Positions 25,375 through 33,975 of a stretch of DNA of 64,000 bases are shown in pieces; the stretch's first letter is position 1, and each line of letters begins with the position of its first letter. Location: assembly GCF_029892565.1 (NCBI RefSeq), contig NZ_JARXVH010000016.1, forward strand, positions 154,400-218,399, in the 5' to 3' direction. A program made the position numbers and the translations under genes. The DNA comes from Streptomyces pseudovenezuelae (lineage in GTDB: Bacteria > Actinomycetota > Actinomycetes > Streptomycetales > Streptomycetaceae). Under the pieces are notes generated by a model. It was not told the origin of the DNA. It saw nothing but the letters and a program-made list of their open reading frames with translations, and searched no databases.

Positions 25375-26490
25375 TCACCAACGGCCCGGCTCAGTCCCCA
25401 CGATCGGCTCGGACGGCTTGCCGTCCACACCGACGGGCACGTCGCCCGTGAGCATCACCCGGTGCATGATCCGGGGGTGGCCGAGGTGGGCGTTGTCGCT
25501 GGGGGCGAGGTGGATGGTGGCCCGGTTGTCCCAGAAGGCCACGCTGCCCGGCTCCCAGCGGAACCGGACCGTGTACTCGGGCCGGGTCGCCTGCTCCAGC
25601 AGCATGTCGAGGATCGCGGCGCTCTCCGGGCGGGAGATGCCGGCGATCTGCTCCAGGTAGTAGCCGTTGACGAAGAGCACCCGCTCCCCCGTCTCGGGGT
25701 GGACGCGCACCAGCGGGTGCACGGAGGCGACCTGGTGGTCCAGCAGATGACGTGCGTAGGAATCGTCGCCGGGCCGCGGCTGGTAACCGACGCCCAGCCG
25801 GTGCTCGGCCCGCAGTCCGGCCACGAACTCCCGTACGGGGCCGGAGAGTCCGGCGTACGCGGCGGCCAGGTTCGACCAGGTCGTGTCGCCCCCGTAGGGC
25901 GGTACTGTCTCGGCGCGCAGGATCGTCGCCGCCGGCGGGTCGATGCGGGCGCCGTGGTCGCAGTGCCAGCCGCGCAGCAGCGTGTGCCGCCGCCGTTGCA
26001 GCCACTCCTCGTGCCCCATCCCGAACTTCCCGCCCAGCTCCAGCCGGTCGGCGGTCGTCTCCACCTCGGGAAAGTCCGGCGGCGAGGCGCTCCCGCGCCT
26101 GCCCAGCACCACGGGCTCGCCGAACCGCCGAGCGAACGCGACGTGCCCCGCATGGTCCAGCCGCTGCCCCCGGAAGAACACCACCTTCCAGCGCAGCACC
26201 GCCGCCCGGATCCCGGCGACCACGGCCTCGTCGAGATCGCCGGCCAGATCGACGCCGCTGATCTCGGCACCGATGTGCCCGGCGACCGGATTCACCTCGA
26301 TCCCCGAAGCCTCGATCTCCGAGGCTCCGATACCCGAGGTTCCAGTCCCCGCAGCTCTGGTCCCTTCGGCTCTGGTCTCCGCGGCTTTGATCTCCGCGGC
26401 TTTGGCCTCCGCGGCCTCGATCCCCGGAGCCGCGGCCCTCGCGGCCCCTATCTTCGCGGCCTGACCCGCCATGTCCCGCCCTGATGTCAT
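25375..26490 (-). CDS. TauD/TfdA family Fe(II)/2-oxoglutarate dioxygenase with repetitive N-terminal extension
   Basis: 371 residues as written from ATG 26490. The catalytic part begins near VNPVAGHIGAEISGVDL (residue 66). Iron ligands H176 and D178 in GWHCDHGAR and H343 in IMHRVML are all present, as is a 2-oxoglutarate-binding arginine region before the end. TauD-family enzymes oxidise taurine, sulfonates, chlorophenoxyacetates or alkyl sulfates. The first 65 residues are unusual: nine tandem pentapeptides rich in Ala/Glu/Gly. An alternative start is GTG 26295 (GGGG 6 nt upstream), which would leave the repeats untranslated. Confidence 0.88.
   Translation of the reverse strand: MTSGRDMAGQAAKIGAARAAAPGIEAAEAKAAEIKAAETRAEGTRAAGTGTSGIGASEIEASGIEVNPVAGHIGAEISGVDLAGDLDEAVVAGIRAAVLRWKVVFFRGQRLDHAGHVAFARRFGEPVVLGRRGSASPPDFPEVETTADRLELGGKFGMGHEEWLQRRRHTLLRGWHCDHGARIDPPAATILRAETVPPYGGDTTWSNLAAAYAGLSGPVREFVAGLRAEHRLGVGYQPRPGDDSYARHLLDHQVASVHPLVRVHPETGERVLFVNGYYLEQIAGISRPESAAILDMLLEQATRPEYTVRFRWEPGSVAFWDNRATIHLAPSDNAHLGHPRIMHRVMLTGDVPVGVDGKPSEPIVGTEPGRW
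26296..26430 (-). repeat. Nine tandem 15-bp units (pentapeptide-coding) at the TauD 5' end
   Basis: Read on the minus strand, consecutive units encode APGIE, AAEAK, AAEIK, AAETR, AEGTR, AAGTG, TSGIG, ASEIE, ASGIE. Adjacent units share up to 12 of 15 bases (for example GCCGCGGAGATCAAA and GCCGCGGAGACCAGA). The 15-bp length keeps frame. It looks like a replication-slippage minisatellite. Confidence 0.85.
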
Positions 26491-26643
26491 ACGTGCTCCG
26501 ATGGTCGTCCGTCGGCTCCCAGGAGGGTTCCCGGGAAGATCGTCTCAGCCTTTGCCACGCGTGACGACGGTGCCGTCCGGTTGAACGCCGCTCGCCCTAT
26601 CCGTAAGGGTGGATGTACGACACAGTCGAGGAAAGGCCCCACG

Positions 26644-27474
26644 GTGATCAGCATCCCGACGCACACGCTCAACGACGGCACCACGCTCCCCGCCGTCGGC
26701 CTCGGCACCTGGCCGATGAGCGACGCCGAGGCGGAACGTGCCGTCTCCGAGGCCCTCGGCCTGGGCTACCGCCTGGTCGACACGGCCACCAACTACCGCA
26801 ACGAGTCCGGAGTGGGCCTCGGTGTCTCCCGCAGCGGGGTCCCCCGCGAGGAGGTGGTGGTGACGACGAAGCTGCCGGGCCGCCACCACGGCTACGAGGA
26901 GACGCTCACGTCCTTCGAGGAGTCCCGGCGTCGCCTCGGCCTGGAATACGTGGACCTGCATCTGATCCACTGGCCGCTGCCCCGCGTCGACAAGTACGTC
27001 GACTCCTGGCGCGCCATGATCAAGCTCCGCGAGGACGGACTGGTCCGCTCGATCGGCGTCTCCAACTTCACGGCCGAGTACATCGAGCGGCTGGAGAAGG
27101 AGACCGGGGTCCTGCCGTCCGTGAACCAGATCGAGCTGCACCCGTTCTTCCCGCAGGAGGAACTGCGCGCCTTCGGCACCGCCAAGGGCATCGTCACCGA
27201 GAGCTGGAGCCCGCTCGGCCGCGGTTCTAGCCTGCTAGAGGACCCGGTGGTCATCACGATCGCCGAGGCCTTCGGTGTGACGCCCGGCCAGGTGATCCTG
27301 CGCTGGCACACGCAGTTGGGGGCGGTGCCGATCCCGAAGTCGTCCAACCCCGAGCGGCAGCGTGAGAACCTCGACATCTTCGGGTTCACCCTGGGCGAGG
27401 CCCAGATGCGCGCGATCGCCGACCGCGCGCACCGGCGTATCGGCGGGGATCCGGAGGTGCACGAGGAGTTCTGA
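26644..27474 (+). CDS. Aldo/keto reductase (2,5-diketo-D-gluconate reductase type)
   Basis: 276 residues from GTG 26644 with AGGAAAGG upstream. All four catalytic positions are present: Asp and Tyr in LVDTATNYRNE, Lys in VVTTKLPG and His in DLHLIHWPLP. The NADPH-binding C-terminus IPKSSNPERQRENLDIFGF is complete. Cytosolic NADPH-dependent carbonyl reductase, monomeric (alpha/beta)8. Divergent from the TauD gene (153-bp gap). Confidence 0.92.
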   Translation: MISIPTHTLNDGTTLPAVGLGTWPMSDAEAERAVSEALGLGYRLVDTATNYRNESGVGLGVSRSGVPREEVVVTTKLPGRHHGYEETLTSFEESRRRLGLEYVDLHLIHWPLPRVDKYVDSWRAMIKLREDGLVRSIGVSNFTAEYIERLEKETGVLPSVNQIELHPFFPQEELRAFGTAKGIVTESWSPLGRGSSLLEDPVVITIAEAFGVTPGQVILRWHTQLGAVPIPKSSNPERQRENLDIFGFTLGEAQMRAIADRAHRRIGGDPEVHEEF

Positions 27475-27594
27475 ACCGCGGGGGGCACCCACGATTTCGC
27501 GCCGGTTTCGATCATTCGGATCCCAACCACCCTTCCGGGCCCCTATGTTCACGGCGGAACCCGATCTTCGTCCCTCGTCCTGGAAGGTCTCCGC

Positions 27595-28029
27595 ATGCGC
27601 AACGCGCTCCGTACCGCCGTCGTCGGGGCAGTCGTCTCCGGCACCGTCCTGACCGGCGGCTCCGCCGGCGCCACCCCTCCGGGCCCGGGGGTGACCGCCC
27701 GGCTGATCAGCCAGACCACCGTCGGGGACACCGACTACGTCCTGCGGGAGATCACCGTTCCGCCGGGCCAGAGCACCGGCTGGCACTACCACGACGGCCC
27801 GGTCTACGGCTTCGTGCAGAAGGGGACGCTCACGCACTATCACTCGGACTGCGCCCAGGACGGCGTGTATCGGAAGGGCAGCACCGTGCGTGAGGCGGGC
27901 GGCCCGAGCGATGTGCACATCGGCCGCAACGAAGGTTCCGCGCCGCTGGTGCTGGACGTGCTCTACGTCCTGCCGCACGGCGCGCCGTTCTCGGAGGACG
28001 TGCCGAACCCGGGCTGCTCGTTCGAATGA
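27595..28029 (+). CDS. Secreted single-domain cupin protein
   Basis: 144 residues from ATG 27595 (GGAAGG upstream). Signal peptide RNALRTAVVGAVVSGTVLTG ending near GGSAGA; then one cupin barrel with the metal motif GWHYHDGPVYGFVQKG and a second half GPSDVHIGRNEGSAPL. Two cysteines (about 82 and 141) could form a disulfide outside the cell. Function unknown; small extracellular cupins often bind a metal or small ligand. Its stop abuts the stop of the convergent phosphatase gene with no gap. Confidence 0.8.
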   Translation: MRNALRTAVVGAVVSGTVLTGGSAGATPPGPGVTARLISQTTVGDTDYVLREITVPPGQSTGWHYHDGPVYGFVQKGTLTHYHSDCAQDGVYRKGSTVREAGGPSDVHIGRNEGSAPLVLDVLYVLPHGAPFSEDVPNPGCSFE

Positions 28030-30363
28030 TCAGTCGGGCAGCGGCTGTTCGGCCCAGATCGTCTTGCCGCTGCCGGTCTGCCGGCTGCCCCAGCGCTGGG
28101 TGAGCTGGGCGACCAGCAGCAGTCCGCGACCGCCCTCGTCGAAGGCGTGGGCCCGGCGCAGGTGCGGTGAGGTGGAACTGGCGTCGGAGACCTCGCAGAT
28201 GAGGGTGCGGTCGCGGATCAGGCGGAGTTGGACGGGCGGTGCGCCGTACCGGATCGCGTTGGTGACCAGTTCGCTGACGACGAGTTCGGTGACGAAGGCC
28301 GCGTCGTCAAGGCCCCAGGCCGTCAGCTGTTCGGTGGCTGCCTGCCGGGCGGCGGCGACGTGGACGGGGTCCGGCTCGATGTCCCAGGTGGCGATCCGGT
28401 CCGCGCCGAGCGCGCGGGTGCGGGCGACCAGGAGGGCAACGTCGTCGCCGGGTTCCTCCGGCAGGACGGCCTTCAGGACCGTGTCGCAGAGGGTGTCGAG
28501 GGTGTCGGTGCGGGCGCCGAGGGCGCGGCACAGTTCAGCGGTGGCGTGGTCGACGTCGCGGTCGCGGTCCTCGATCAGGCCGTCCGTGTAGAGGGCGACG
28601 ACGGACCCCTCGGGCAGCTCCAACTCGACCGCCTCGAAGGGCAGACCGCCGACGCCGAGCGGCGGCCCGGCGGTCATCTCCACAAGCCGCGCGGTGCCGT
28701 CCGGCAGCAGGACCGCGGGCGGTGGATGGCCGGCGGCGGCGAGGGTGAGGCAACGCGATACGGGGTCGTAGACGGCGTAGAGGCAGGTGGCGCCGAGTTC
28801 GGCGACCTCCTCGCCCCCGTCGTCCGAGCCCAGATGGGTGACCAGGTCGTCGAGGTGGGTCAGCAGCTCGTCCGGTGGCAGGTCCACGTCGGCGAGGGTG
28901 CGCACGGCTGTACACAGGCGGCCCATGGTGGCCGAGGAGGCGATACCGTGGCCGACCACGTCGCCGACGACCAGCGCGACCCGGCTGCCGGACAGCGGGA
29001 TCACGTCGAACCAGTCGCCGCCGATGCCCGCCAGTGATCCGGAGGGCAGATAGCGGTGGGCCACCTCGACGGCCGCCTGTCCGGGCAGGCCTCTGGGCAG
29101 CAGGCTGTGCTGGAGGGCCAGCGCGATGGTGCGTTCGCGGGCGAAACGGCGGGCGTTGTCGACGCAGACGGCGGCCCGGCTGGCGAGTTCCTCGGCCAGG
29201 ACGCCGTCGTCGGCGACGTAGTCGTCGGGGTGGCCGATGCGTACGCCGACGGCGACGCCCAGCGTGGTGCCACGGGCGCGCAGCGGCACCGCGAGCATCG
29301 AGTGGACGCCCTTGCGGTAGGTCCGCCCGCCGGGTGCGCGCGCGTTGCGTTCGGCGACCCAGCGCACGAACTCCGGCTCGCCCGCCTGGCTGATCACCGC
29401 CCGGCCCTCCCGCAACGCCCGTGCGGGCGGCGAGGAGGCGGGGTAGACGTCCTTCTCGCCCAGGTGGAGGGCCGCCTCGGGGGTGCCCTCCGTGCCGGAG
29501 CCGTGGGCGACCCGGCGCAGTACGACCTCGCCGTCCGGTACCTCGGGGAGTTCGTCCGCGCCGAGGACCCAGTCGAGCAGGTCCACGCTGGCGAAGTCGG
29601 CGTACCGGGGCACCAGGAGTTCCACCAGTTCCTCGGCGGTGCGCACCACGTCCAGGGTGGTGCCGATGGAGGCCGCCGCCTCGTTCAGCAGGGCAAGCCG
29701 CTCTCGGGCCCGGTGTTGTTCGCTGTTGTCGAAGGCGGCGAGGGCGACCGCCGTCAGCTCTCCTGACGGGTCCCGTACGGGCCACATCTCGACGTTCCAG
29801 GAGTGCTCGCGGTTCCCGGACGGCCCGCCGGTGTAGCTCTCGTAGTGGACCGGTCTGCCGGTCTCGGTCACCTCGCGCAGATGGCTGAGGAATCCCTGGC
29901 TGTGCTCGGTGTCCTCGACGATCGCCGGGAAGGACCGGCCGACCAGGTCCTCTTCCGGTACGCCCATGACCTGGCGGGCGGCGGCGTTGATCCGCAGATA
30001 GCGCTGGCGGGTGTCGAAGACGGACATCGACATGGACGCCTGCTCGAAGGCCCGGCCGGTGAGTGCCGACGCGTCCGTCGGCTCGGCCGTGATCACGTGG
30101 CCGGCCGGCGCGCCGCCCTCGCCGAGCACGGGGCACGCCCTCAGCGCGACCCGGACCGGGGAACCGTCCCGATGCAGCAGCACGACCGTCCCGCTCAGTG
30201 CCGTCACGGCCTCGGGCGGGGGTTCCTCGGCGAGCAGATCCCGCGCGGGCCGCCCCACGGCTTCCTCGGCGGGGTGGCCCGTCAACAGCCGGGCACCCTC
30301 GCTCCACCCCGTCACGATGCCTCGGGCATCGACGATCGCCGCAGCCGCGGACGCGTGCTCCAT
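28030..30363 (-). CDS. PAS-PAS-GAF-PP2C (SpoIIE-type) phosphatase with C-terminal HATPase anti-sigma domain
   Basis: 777 residues from ATG 30363. Order: PAS 1 (about 1-85), PAS 2 (about 95-215, including RYLRINAAARQVMGVPEEDL), GAF (about 230-400), PP2C/SpoIIE phosphatase (LPSGSLAGIGGDWFDVIPLS with metal-binding Asp, then VVGHGIASSATMGRL and VVALYTDGLIEDRD), and an RsbW-like HATPase (VTELVVSELVTNAIRYG N-box, ending SGKTIWAEQPLP). Architecture of stress-response regulators that dephosphorylate anti-anti-sigma proteins in response to a PAS/GAF signal. Soluble. The upstream peroxiredoxin is separated by a hairpin, so it likely has its own promoter in the short gap. Confidence 0.9.
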   Translation of the reverse strand: MEHASAAAAIVDARGIVTGWSEGARLLTGHPAEEAVGRPARDLLAEEPPPEAVTALSGTVVLLHRDGSPVRVALRACPVLGEGGAPAGHVITAEPTDASALTGRAFEQASMSMSVFDTRQRYLRINAAARQVMGVPEEDLVGRSFPAIVEDTEHSQGFLSHLREVTETGRPVHYESYTGGPSGNREHSWNVEMWPVRDPSGELTAVALAAFDNSEQHRARERLALLNEAAASIGTTLDVVRTAEELVELLVPRYADFASVDLLDWVLGADELPEVPDGEVVLRRVAHGSGTEGTPEAALHLGEKDVYPASSPPARALREGRAVISQAGEPEFVRWVAERNARAPGGRTYRKGVHSMLAVPLRARGTTLGVAVGVRIGHPDDYVADDGVLAEELASRAAVCVDNARRFARERTIALALQHSLLPRGLPGQAAVEVAHRYLPSGSLAGIGGDWFDVIPLSGSRVALVVGDVVGHGIASSATMGRLCTAVRTLADVDLPPDELLTHLDDLVTHLGSDDGGEEVAELGATCLYAVYDPVSRCLTLAAAGHPPPAVLLPDGTARLVEMTAGPPLGVGGLPFEAVELELPEGSVVALYTDGLIEDRDRDVDHATAELCRALGARTDTLDTLCDTVLKAVLPEEPGDDVALLVARTRALGADRIATWDIEPDPVHVAAARQAATEQLTAWGLDDAAFVTELVVSELVTNAIRYGAPPVQLRLIRDRTLICEVSDASSTSPHLRRAHAFDEGGRGLLLVAQLTQRWGSRQTGSGKTIWAEQPLPD

Positions 30364-30399
30364 ATCCTTCAGGATGGTTGCTTTGTCCCCCCGGTACAA

Positions 30400-30434
30400 C
30401 CGAAACGGAGGACCGGCGAGGCCCTCCGTTTCGG
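30400..30434 (-). terminator. Hairpin terminator after peroxiredoxin gene
   Basis: Perfect 12-bp arms CCGAAACGGAGG (30400-30411) and CCTCCGTTTCGG (30423-30434) with an 11-nt loop, 5 bp beyond the peroxiredoxin stop codon. It separates the DoxX-peroxiredoxin pair from the phosphatase gene. Confidence 0.7.
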
Positions 30435-30439
30435 CGGTG

Positions 30440-30907
30440 TCACGCCTTGTGGTCGCGCAGGGCGGCAAGCGCCCGGTCCGCGTGGGTGTTCATCCGCAGT
30501 TCGCTGCGCACGATCTCCAGGACGGTACGGTCCTGGGCGATCACGAAAGTGGCCCGCTTGGTCGGCGCCATGGTGAAGCCCCGCTTCACGCCGAACAGCT
30601 CCCGGATCGTCCCGTCGACGTCGGACAGCAGCGGCATGCCGAGGGTGTGGCGGCCGGCGAACTCCTGCTGGCGTTCGACCGAGTCGCCGCTGATCCCCAC
30701 GGGCCGGGCGCCGACGGCCGCGAACTCGGCTGCCAGATCACGGAAGTGGCAGGCCTCCGCGGTGCAGCCCGCGGAGAGAGCGGCGGGGTAGAAGAAGAGC
30801 ACGACAGGTCCGTCGGCGAGCAGCTCGGACAGGGTCCGGGGCGTGCCCGTCTCGTCCGGCACCTCGAAGTCGTCGACCTTGTCACCGACGTTCAGGCGAT
30901 CACTCAT
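30440..30907 (-). CDS. Peroxiredoxin (Bcp/PrxQ-like thioredoxin-dependent peroxidase)
   Basis: 155 residues from ATG 30907, which overlaps the DoxX stop (ATGA). AhpC/TSA fold: VVLFFYPAALSAGCTAEACHFRD contains the peroxidatic Cys in the position of the usual PxxxTPxCTxEA motif. The Thr before it is changed to Ser/Ala (AALSAGC), while the second Cys 5 residues later is kept as in PrxQ. RATFVIAQDRTVLEIV gives the conserved Arg. Cytosolic peroxide reductase using thioredoxin. Translationally coupled to the membrane DoxX protein. Confidence 0.88.
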   Translation of the reverse strand: MSDRLNVGDKVDDFEVPDETGTPRTLSELLADGPVVLFFYPAALSAGCTAEACHFRDLAAEFAAVGARPVGISGDSVERQQEFAGRHTLGMPLLSDVDGTIRELFGVKRGFTMAPTKRATFVIAQDRTVLEIVRSELRMNTHADRALAALRDHKA

Positions 30908-31284
30908 CCCCGGTCCTCCGCACTCTTCGCCACACTGCGAGCCCATAGTACGAGGGGCACTTGGAGCGGCAGCCGGCCGATCGCCGCCGCCTTGAGCGGG
31001 GTGGGGCGGTGCCGCCAGTCCACGGCCATCTTCACGTTCGCGGGGAACACACCGACGAAGAAGGCGGCCGTGGCGAGCGCCGTGACCCTGCGGGTGCGCG
31101 GCGCCACCAGGCCGGCGGCGAGGGCGAGTTCGAGCGCGCCACTGGCGTACGTCCAGGTCCTTGGCCTGCCCGGCAGAGACTTCGGAATGGTCGTGTCGTA
31201 GGGGCGTGGCGCGGCGAAGTGGGTGACGCCTGCGGCGGCCATCAGGCCGGCGAGCAGCAGGGGCGAGCGTTGGGACCGGGGCAC
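30904..31284 (-). CDS. DoxX-family small membrane protein
   Basis: 126 residues from GTG 31284 preceded by GAGGAGG. Four hydrophobic segments with the DoxX-like pattern LLLAGLMAAAGVTHFAAPR, then YASGALELALAAGLVAP and FFVGVFPANVKMAVDWR. In mycobacteria DoxX partners with superoxide dismutase and a thiosulfate-linked protein in a membrane oxidoreductase complex. Here the overlap with a peroxiredoxin gene points to redox defence too, by analogy only. Confidence 0.8.
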   Translation of the reverse strand: MPRSQRSPLLLAGLMAAAGVTHFAAPRPYDTTIPKSLPGRPRTWTYASGALELALAAGLVAPRTRRVTALATAAFFVGVFPANVKMAVDWRHRPTPLKAAAIGRLPLQVPLVLWARSVAKSAEDRG

Positions 31285-31350
31285 GGTTCCTCCTCTGGAG
31301 TCCTGCCGCGCGATGTTACCGGAGGGTACGACGAGGGGTGTCGGCGGTGT

Positions 31351-32079
31351 CTAGGTGCGGCGGTTGTGGGTGCCGGGGGTGTAGCCGAAGGAGCGGTGGA
31401 AGACGTCGATGAAGGCGCTGGTGGAGGACCAGCCGCAGCGGTGGGCGACGGTGGTGACGGCGGTGTCGTCGGCCAGCATGCGCAGGGCGTGGTAGAGCCG
31501 GGACTGGGTGCGCCACTGCGGGAAGGTCATGCCGAACTCGCGGCGGAACAGACGGCTGAGAGTGCGCTCGCCGGCTCCGGTCGCGGCGCCGAGCGCGGCG
31601 AGGGTGCGCGGGTCGCCCGGGTTCGCGTGGACGATCTCGCACACGGCGGCCAGCCGCGGATCGCTCGGCGCGGGCAGGCGCATCGGCTGCTGCGGTGAGG
31701 CACGGAGCTGGTCGCGCAGGACGGCGAGCAGACGGTGACGTTCCGGGGTGTCGGCGTCGGGGTCGCTCGTGTAGGCGAGGATCAGCTCGCGCAGCAGCGG
31801 GCTGACGGCGAGCACGGTCGGGGCGTCGAGGCCGAGCGGGTTGTCGTCGGCGGGCAGTCCGACCAGGTGCAGGTCGAGGTGCCCGTGGGCACGGTGGGCG
31901 TGCACGGTGCCCGCCGGGACCCAGAGGGCGCGGGTCCCCGGGGCGAACCAGGTTCCGGCGTCGGTGGTGAGGGCCAGGACACCCGAACCGGCGTAGACGA
32001 TCTGGTGCTCGTCGTGCCGGTGGGCGTCGATGATCTCGCCGGCGACCAGGCTCCGGGCATGCGTGGGTGCCTTCGACAT
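31351..32079 (-). CDS. AraC family regulator with N-terminal cupin
   Basis: 242 residues from ATG 32079 (weak RBS; GTG 32088 is an alternative). Cupin sensor: IIDAHRHDEHQIVYAGSGVL, GTRALWVPAGTVHAHRAHGH. Two AraC HTHs at the C-terminus: TLAALGAATGAGERTLSRLF and the signature VAHRCGWSSTSAFIDVFHRS followed by FGYTPGTHNRR. Same layout as NimR/YidF-like regulators that control adjacent efflux pumps. Divergent from the fosmidomycin-resistance-like MFS (120-bp gap), which is its probable target. Confidence 0.9.
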   Translation of the reverse strand: MSKAPTHARSLVAGEIIDAHRHDEHQIVYAGSGVLALTTDAGTWFAPGTRALWVPAGTVHAHRAHGHLDLHLVGLPADDNPLGLDAPTVLAVSPLLRELILAYTSDPDADTPERHRLLAVLRDQLRASPQQPMRLPAPSDPRLAAVCEIVHANPGDPRTLAALGAATGAGERTLSRLFRREFGMTFPQWRTQSRLYHALRMLADDTAVTTVAHRCGWSSTSAFIDVFHRSFGYTPGTHNRRT

Positions 32080-32199
32080 GTGGCGCACGGGGAGCGGGAG
32101 GTCCTGACGGGCGTCCTGATGTGGGTCCTGGCGGGGGTTCGACACAATCAGGCAGATTATCGGAAGCGAGCCACACCGCGACGTCGAGACGATCGTGGG

Positions 32200-33384
32200 G
32201 TGTCCACAAACCGAAACCGCCCCCTCACCCTCCTGTCCCTCGGTCACGCCTGCGTCGACGTCTACCAGGGGGCCGTCGCCGCGCTCGTGCCGTTCTTCGT
32301 GTCGGAGCGCGCCTACACATACGCCGCCGCCTCGGGGATCGTCCTGGCCGCCTCCCTCCTGTCGTCGGTGGTGCAGCCGCTGTTCGGCGCTCTCACCGAC
32401 CGCTGGCCCATGCCGTGGCTGCTGCCGCTCAGCGCCCTGACCGGCGGCACCGGCGTCGCCCTGTGCGGGGTCGGCGGCTCCTACACGCTCACCCTGGCGG
32501 CGGTCGCCGTGTCCGGGATCGGCGTCGCCGCCTATCACCCGGAGGCGGCACGGGCGGCACGCGCGGCCTCCGGGAGCGGCAACACGGGGATGGGCTGGTT
32601 CTCGCTGGGCGGCAATGTCGGCTTCGCTGCCGCGCCGCTGCTCGTGGCGGCCGTCGTGGCCACCGGGGGCCTGCGCGCCTCTCCCCTGCTGGTCGTCCCG
32701 GCGCTCGTGGGAGCGGCCCTGTGCGCGGCGGCGGTGCGCTCGTCACGGAACGGCGTGGGAACCGCCCGTACGACGAAGGCCTCCGGCACCGACGACTGGC
32801 CGTCGTTCCTGCGGCTGACGGGCGCGATCGTCTGCCGCTCGATCGTCTTCGTCGGCCTGAGCGCGTTCATCTCGCTCTACGTCCGTCAGCGGACCGGCGG
32901 TGGCGAGGTGGCCGGCACGGCGGCACTGTTCGTCCTGTACGGGGGCGGTGCGCTGGGGACGGTGGCCGGGGGCAGGCTGGCCGACCGGTACGGGCGGGTC
33001 GCGGTGGTGCGGCGGTCGTACGTGGTGACCGTCCTCGCCGTCGCCGGCGTGGTCCTGGTGCCGGGCCCGGCGGTCTTCCTGTTCGTCGCGCTCGCCTCGG
33101 CGGGCCTGTACGTCCCCTTCTCCCTGCACGTCACGCTCGGCCAGGACTATCTGCCCCGGCGCGTGGGCACCGCGAGTGGAGTGACGCTGGGTCTCACCGT
33201 GAGCGTCGGGGGCCTCGCCACGCCGGGCATCGGGGCACTCGCCGACGCCACGTCCCTGCAGACGGCGCTGCTCCCCCTGATCGCGCTGCCCGCGCTGGGC
33301 CGGCTCCTGCTGGCCGGTCTGCGCGAGCCGGCTTCCCCGACGCCGGCGCCAGTCGCGCCGCGCCGGCCCGCGACGCAGGTGTGA
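32200..33384 (+). CDS. MFS transporter, fosmidomycin-resistance (Fsr)-like
   Basis: 394 residues from GTG 32200 (a weak RBS is the main doubt). Twelve hydrophobic segments; opening LTLLSLGHACVDVYQGAVAALVPFF and SSVVQPLFGALTDRWPMPWL match the Fsr subgroup. A second motif-A copy GGRLADRYGRVAVVRRSYV follows the central loop. Predicted proton-driven exporter of small polar compounds. Probably regulated by the divergent AraC. Its stop lies 3 bp from the convergent MarR stop. Confidence 0.88.
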   Translation: MSTNRNRPLTLLSLGHACVDVYQGAVAALVPFFVSERAYTYAAASGIVLAASLLSSVVQPLFGALTDRWPMPWLLPLSALTGGTGVALCGVGGSYTLTLAAVAVSGIGVAAYHPEAARAARAASGSGNTGMGWFSLGGNVGFAAAPLLVAAVVATGGLRASPLLVVPALVGAALCAAAVRSSRNGVGTARTTKASGTDDWPSFLRLTGAIVCRSIVFVGLSAFISLYVRQRTGGGEVAGTAALFVLYGGGALGTVAGGRLADRYGRVAVVRRSYVVTVLAVAGVVLVPGPAVFLFVALASAGLYVPFSLHVTLGQDYLPRRVGTASGVTLGLTVSVGGLATPGIGALADATSLQTALLPLIALPALGRLLLAGLREPASPTPAPVAPRRPATQV

Positions 33385-33387
33385 GGG

Positions 33388-33909
33388 TCAGGCCTGGACG
33401 ACGGCGGGCTGATCCGTGTCGTCGTCGACGGCGTGGGCGAGGAAGTCGTCGACCATGCGGTGGAAGAGGGTCGCCAACTGGCGCAGCTCCTCCGGCGACC
33501 AGTCGGACAGGGCCAGCTGCATACCGCGCGAACCGGCGTCCCGGACGCGGTCTATGGCCTGCCGGCCGGTCTCGGTGAGCTCGATGCGCTGGGCACGGCG
33601 GTCGACCGGGTCCGGGACCCGGGTGACGTAACCGGACTTCTGCAACTGCTGCACGGTGCGGGTGACGTGCGAGGCCTCCACCCCCAGCCGGTTGGCCAGC
33701 TCCCCGGGGCGCAGCGGCTCCGAGTCGGCGACCTGCCGCAGCAGCGCCACGGCGGCCCGGTCCAGCGGGACGCCGGCCAGGGCCATCAGGCGCTCGTGCT
33801 GCCGGGACCGGGTGCTCAGGTAAGTGATGCGGGTGAGCGCGCGCTCGATCTCGACCACTTCCTCCGACGCGGGTGTGTCGGGGACTTCGGGGAGCGGTGG
33901 TGTGGACAT
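33388..33909 (-). CDS. MarR family transcriptional regulator
   Basis: 173 residues from ATG 33909 (in-frame GTG 33918 possible). Winged HTH: VALLRQVADSEPLRPGELAN, LGVEASHVTRTVQQLQKSGYV, with wing RVPDPVDRRAQRIELTETG. N-terminal and C-terminal helices form the dimer interface. A 17-bp motif sits 22 bp upstream of its start. The same motif occurs twice about 3.8 kb away, before the response regulator / SGNH hydrolase pair, so its regulon may span this whole block including the P450 operon. Confidence 0.88.
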   Translation of the reverse strand: MSTPPLPEVPDTPASEEVVEIERALTRITYLSTRSRQHERLMALAGVPLDRAAVALLRQVADSEPLRPGELANRLGVEASHVTRTVQQLQKSGYVTRVPDPVDRRAQRIELTETGRQAIDRVRDAGSRGMQLALSDWSPEELRQLATLFHRMVDDFLAHAVDDDTDQPAVVQA

Positions 33910-33930
33910 GCGATCCACTTTACCATCTTG

Positions 33931-33947
33931 TTGCGTAACTCAAGTAA
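33931..33947. promoter_or_regulatory. 17-bp motif, copy 1 (before MarR gene)
   Basis: TTGCGTAACTCAAGTAA. Shares 16 of 17 bases with the copy at 37745 and 15 of 17 with the copy at 37772. AT-rich relative to its surroundings and placed at operator distance from the MarR start. Confidence 0.65.
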
Positions 33948-33975
33948 TCTGCTGCGCCCACCGCTCCCCCTCGAC

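Noticed and set aside
26296..26430. CRISPR-like repeat array
   Set aside because: Units are contiguous 15-mers without spacers and keep reading frame; it is a coding minisatellite.
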